Shown one piece after another: positions 4,895-7,322 of a DNA stretch of 7,322 bases (positions are counted from its first letter, which is position 1; the number at the start of each line of letters is the position of its first letter). Below the pieces are notes generated by a model. It was given only the letters and a program-made list of their open reading frames with translations, had not been told where the DNA came from and did no database searches. The position numbers and the translations under genes are program-made. The stretch is taken from assembly GCA_009773075.1 (NCBI GenBank), contig WOUX01000043.1:1-7322 (forward strand). Reading direction: 5' to 3'. Source of the stretch: a bacterium (GTDB lineage Bacteria > Desulfobacterota > UBA8473).

Positions 4895-6010
4895 CTAAAA
4901 TTTAAATTGTGTGCTCTGCCGCCATGTCGTATACGCGAAGCGGTAATCGTCAATAAGATGCCCTGTAAAAGGCAAGCCTGTCTTCTCAAAGAATCTCTCC
5001 CAGCCAATCCTTTCTGCCCAATCACCCAGGCGCTCATATTTCTTTGCGTCTTCCACATAGGCATACAGGATCTTTTTGATCGCCTCTACTGTTGAGGGCC
5101 AACGGGGGGGTTCATTAGGAATGAAGGGAACCACAACCTTGGAAAACTTGGGTTCACTTATCCTGTTTGATATCTTACCACCCACCAGCAGGGCAACGCC
5201 ACTGCCCACTTCATCAGCTAAGGGCATGCTGGGACACATGGTATAACAATTACCACAGAACATGCATCTCTCATTATTAACCGCAACACTCTTTTTGCCA
5301 TCCACTGTGGCCGGTTTGATAGCTCCGGTAGGACATGCAGCGATGGCTAGAGGGATCTCACACATATTGCCAAGATGCTCGTGGTCGAGCATGGGCGGCA
5401 TGCGATGAATGCCGAGAATAGCAATGTCAGAGCAGTGGACCGCACCGCACATATTGAGGCAGCAGGCAAGGGAAATGCGAACATGTGCAGGAAATCTCAT
5501 GTCCTGAAAATCGTCGTACAGCTCATCCATCACGCACTTTACGATACCCGAGGCATCTATTGCCGGGGTATGGCAGTGAATCCACCCCTGGGTATGAACT
5601 ATGTTGGTAAGACCGGCACCGGTGCCACCCTTTGGAAACTTCTTTGATCCACCCGCAAATTCTCTGCTTTCAAGATCTTCCATAAGCGGTTTCAACTTTG
5701 ATTCGTCATCAACCATAAACTCGATGTTATTCCGGGTGGTGAACCTTAGATGCCCGTCACAGTGTTTATCGGCAATCTCGCATATCTCCCTAATATGCGT
5801 TATACTCATAAGCCGGCAGCCACCTACCCTCACCGTGTAGACCTTTGCACCTGTTTCGGAAACGTGCACAAGTACCCCCGGTTCAAGTATCTCATGGTAC
5901 AACCATTTCCCATAATTCTCCTTAATTACAGGGGGCAAAAATTCTTCATAATTTCGCGGACCTATATCGGTTATTCTATCCTTTAACGGATCTTTTGGAT
6001 CGTAGCCCAT
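4895..6010 (-). CDS. dsrB: DsrB, dissimilatory sulfite reductase beta subunit
   Basis: DsrB carries the catalytically active siroheme in the cytoplasmic DsrA2B2 enzyme that reduces sulfite and loads sulfur onto DsrC. The protein is 371 residues, close to the norm (about 380). The siroheme-[4Fe-4S] ligands are visible as Cys146, then Cys183, Cys184 and Cys188 in ACCLNMC; the spacing of 37, 1 and 4 agrees with the Desulfovibrio enzyme. The ferredoxin-type domain has Cys226 (CPTGA) and CMFCGNCYTMCP with Cys249, Cys252, Cys255 and Cys259. Basic residues for siroheme and sulfite, as in RFTTRNN (89-95), are present. The gene starts 12 bases after dsrA with AGGAGG eight bases upstream, and is followed by the repeat-rich gap before dsrD. 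Confidence 0.98.
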   Translation of the reverse strand: MGYDPKDPLKDRITDIGPRNYEEFLPPVIKENYGKWLYHEILEPGVLVHVSETGAKVYTVRVGGCRLMSITHIREICEIADKHCDGHLRFTTRNNIEFMVDDESKLKPLMEDLESREFAGGSKKFPKGGTGAGLTNIVHTQGWIHCHTPAIDASGIVKCVMDELYDDFQDMRFPAHVRISLACCLNMCGAVHCSDIAILGIHRMPPMLDHEHLGNMCEIPLAIAACPTGAIKPATVDGKKSVAVNNERCMFCGNCYTMCPSMPLADEVGSGVALLVGGKISNRISEPKFSKVVVPFIPNEPPRWPSTVEAIKKILYAYVEDAKKYERLGDWAERIGWERFFEKTGLPFTGHLIDDYRFAYTTWRQSTQFKF

Positions 6011-6018
6011 TCACATAA

Positions 6019-6024
6019 CCTCCT
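6019..6024 (-). promoter_or_regulatory. Shine-Dalgarno of dsrB overlapping the dsrA stop codon
   Basis: AGGAGG overlaps the TAG stop of dsrA (6023-6025) and lies eight bases before the dsrB ATG. The overlap suggests coupled translation, which suits subunits needed in equal amounts. Confidence 0.8.
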
Positions 6025-7322
6025 ATCTCTGGTGTTTTTTCCTGAATTCTTTAACATCCCGATCCCATCCCCCCGGAACATCCTCTTCCTTCCAGAAGAT
6101 GTAAGGGTTCGATCGGGGCTCCTGGATCATTCGAGGATCTGGCTCAAGTTCACAGACCTCTATAAACTTCTGAAACCCCACTCGCTGGATCATCTCACCG
6201 AGGCGCTCTCGATTTTTACCCTCTTCAGACCAATAATCCCAGACCTTTTCAATCAGACCGTTGAGTTCATCATAGGGATCTTCAATCTTCATAAACGGTA
6301 CGGTCAATGTAGACATCTGTGCACCCTCTAAGATCGGGGCTTTGGCACCAAAGAGTATAGATGCTCCCGTATCCTGTCCAATCCTCAATGCCCTGGGCAT
6401 TACATTGATACAATGCATACAACGGGTGCATTCTTTATTGTTAATCTTAAGCTTCTTTCCATCCCACTCCATACACTGGGTCGGGCAGAGGCCAATCACC
6501 TCTTTTTGGATATCGAAGGTTCCCCAGTCACGTCCGGAATGGGCGCCTGCATTGGGCTTGAACTCACCACCTACATATCCTTTGACAGCCTCCTGATCGA
6601 TGCGGATGTCATCCCGCCATGTACCGATAACCGACATGTCAGCTCTAGCTATAGAGGCCACGCAACCGTTGGGGCAGCCATCAAACTTAAATTTGAATTT
6701 ATATGGGAATGCAGGTCTGTGCAGCTCGTCTTGATACTCCATAGTTAGGTTGTAACACAAAGCCATAGTATCATAGCAGGCATATTCACAGCGACCCATT
6801 CCTATACAGTCGGATGGAGTTCTAAGGTTGGAACCCGAACCACCAAGGTCCTGATCAAGGTCATGGGTAAGCTCCCAAAATATCTCTTCTATCTGCGGTG
6901 TGGTAGTACCAAGCAATATGATATCGCCGGTAGAACCGTGCATGTTGGTAAGGCCACTGCCGCGTCTCTCCCACAAATCACACAGTTGCTTCAAAAATTC
7001 AGTGGTATAAAACTTACTTGAAGGTTGGTTGACACGGATTGTATGAAAATCTCTCACACCGGGAAATTGGTCAGGCTGGTCGCAATACCTGCCTATGACA
7101 CCACCGCCGTATCCAAAGACACCAACAATTCCACCGTGTTTCCAGTGTACCACTTTGTCTACATAAGTAAGTTCAAGAAGGCCAAGGAGGTCACTACAGG
7201 CATCCCTTGGAGCCTGCAAATCGACATTGGTTTTCTCCCTGTTTTCTGCCTCCTGCTTAATATCAGAGACGAAGCTTGGCCACTTTCCCTTCTCTAGCTC
7301 ATCAAGCATAGGAGTCTTATGT
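6023..7322 (-). CDS. dsrA: DsrA, dissimilatory sulfite reductase alpha subunit (5' end off window)
   Basis: DsrA pairs with DsrB in the siroheme sulfite reductase. Numbering from the first in-window ATG (7309), 428 residues are seen. Siroheme-[4Fe-4S] ligands are Cys168, Cys174, Cys212 and Cys216; the spacing 6, 38, 4 matches the Desulfovibrio enzyme. The inserted ferredoxin domain has Cys275 followed by CTRCMHC with Cys294, Cys297 and Cys300, again at the family spacing, with the fourth position of the CxxCxxCxxxC pattern being Met as usual in DsrA. The frame stays open above that ATG and encodes HKTP, matching the usual DsrA start (MAKH-TP followed by LD-LE-G-WPSF). The true start therefore lies a few codons past the right edge, and its ribosome site and promoter are not in the window. 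Confidence 0.98.
   Translation of the reverse strand, partial: HKTPMLDELEKGKWPSFVSDIKQEAENREKTNVDLQAPRDACSDLLGLLELTYVDKVVHWKHGGIVGVFGYGGGVIGRYCDQPDQFPGVRDFHTIRVNQPSSKFYTTEFLKQLCDLWERRGSGLTNMHGSTGDIILLGTTTPQIEEIFWELTHDLDQDLGGSGSNLRTPSDCIGMGRCEYACYDTMALCYNLTMEYQDELHRPAFPYKFKFKFDGCPNGCVASIARADMSVIGTWRDDIRIDQEAVKGYVGGEFKPNAGAHSGRDWGTFDIQKEVIGLCPTQCMEWDGKKLKINNKECTRCMHCINVMPRALRIGQDTGASILFGAKAPILEGAQMSTLTVPFMKIEDPYDELNGLIEKVWDYWSEEGKNRERLGEMIQRVGFQKFIEVCELEPDPRMIQEPRSNPYIFWKEEDVPGGWDRDVKEFRKKHQR

Overview
The window is one co-directional block of dissimilatory sulfite reduction genes, all on the minus strand, so transcription runs from the right edge to the left. Read in that direction the order is dsrA (5' end off the right edge), dsrB, dsrD, dsrN, a nitrilase-superfamily amidohydrolase, dsrC, an OsmC-like protein, a stand-alone RsbRD-type N-terminal domain protein, and dsrM (3' end off the left edge). 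No gene on the plus strand is supported. There are no tRNA, rRNA, insertion sequence or CRISPR features.

The organism is most likely an anaerobic sulfate or sulfite reducer. dsrD is typical of the reductive pathway, and the markers of the oxidative pathway (dsrEFH, dsrL) are absent from this window. The proteins resemble those of Desulfobacterota (former Deltaproteobacteria) or a neighbouring lineage; this is judged from remembered sequence similarity, and a DsrAB tree would be needed to fix it. The even gene spacing and intact motifs give no sign of decay or recent insertion within the genes.

The genes form a pathway. DsrAB reduces sulfite at a siroheme-[4Fe-4S] centre. DsrD is its small allosteric activator. 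DsrN amidates siroheme to siroamide. DsrC receives the sulfur from DsrAB as a trisulfide on its two C-terminal cysteines. DsrM begins the membrane complex DsrMKJOP, which is thought to reduce the DsrC trisulfide with electrons from menaquinol. Three less familiar genes are embedded among these: the nitrilase between dsrN and dsrC, and the OsmC-like and RsbRD-type genes between dsrC and dsrM. They are the best candidates for undescribed parts of the system.

The gaps are short (12 to 115 bases). The most structured lies between dsrB and dsrD: a 15-base tandem duplication plus several inverted repeats that can form competing RNA hairpins. The gap before dsrC holds a perfect 12-base palindrome and a weak promoter candidate. 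Smaller inverted repeats lie before the OsmC-like gene and before dsrM. I found no convincing intrinsic terminator, so one transcript across the whole block is possible, perhaps with an internal start before dsrC.
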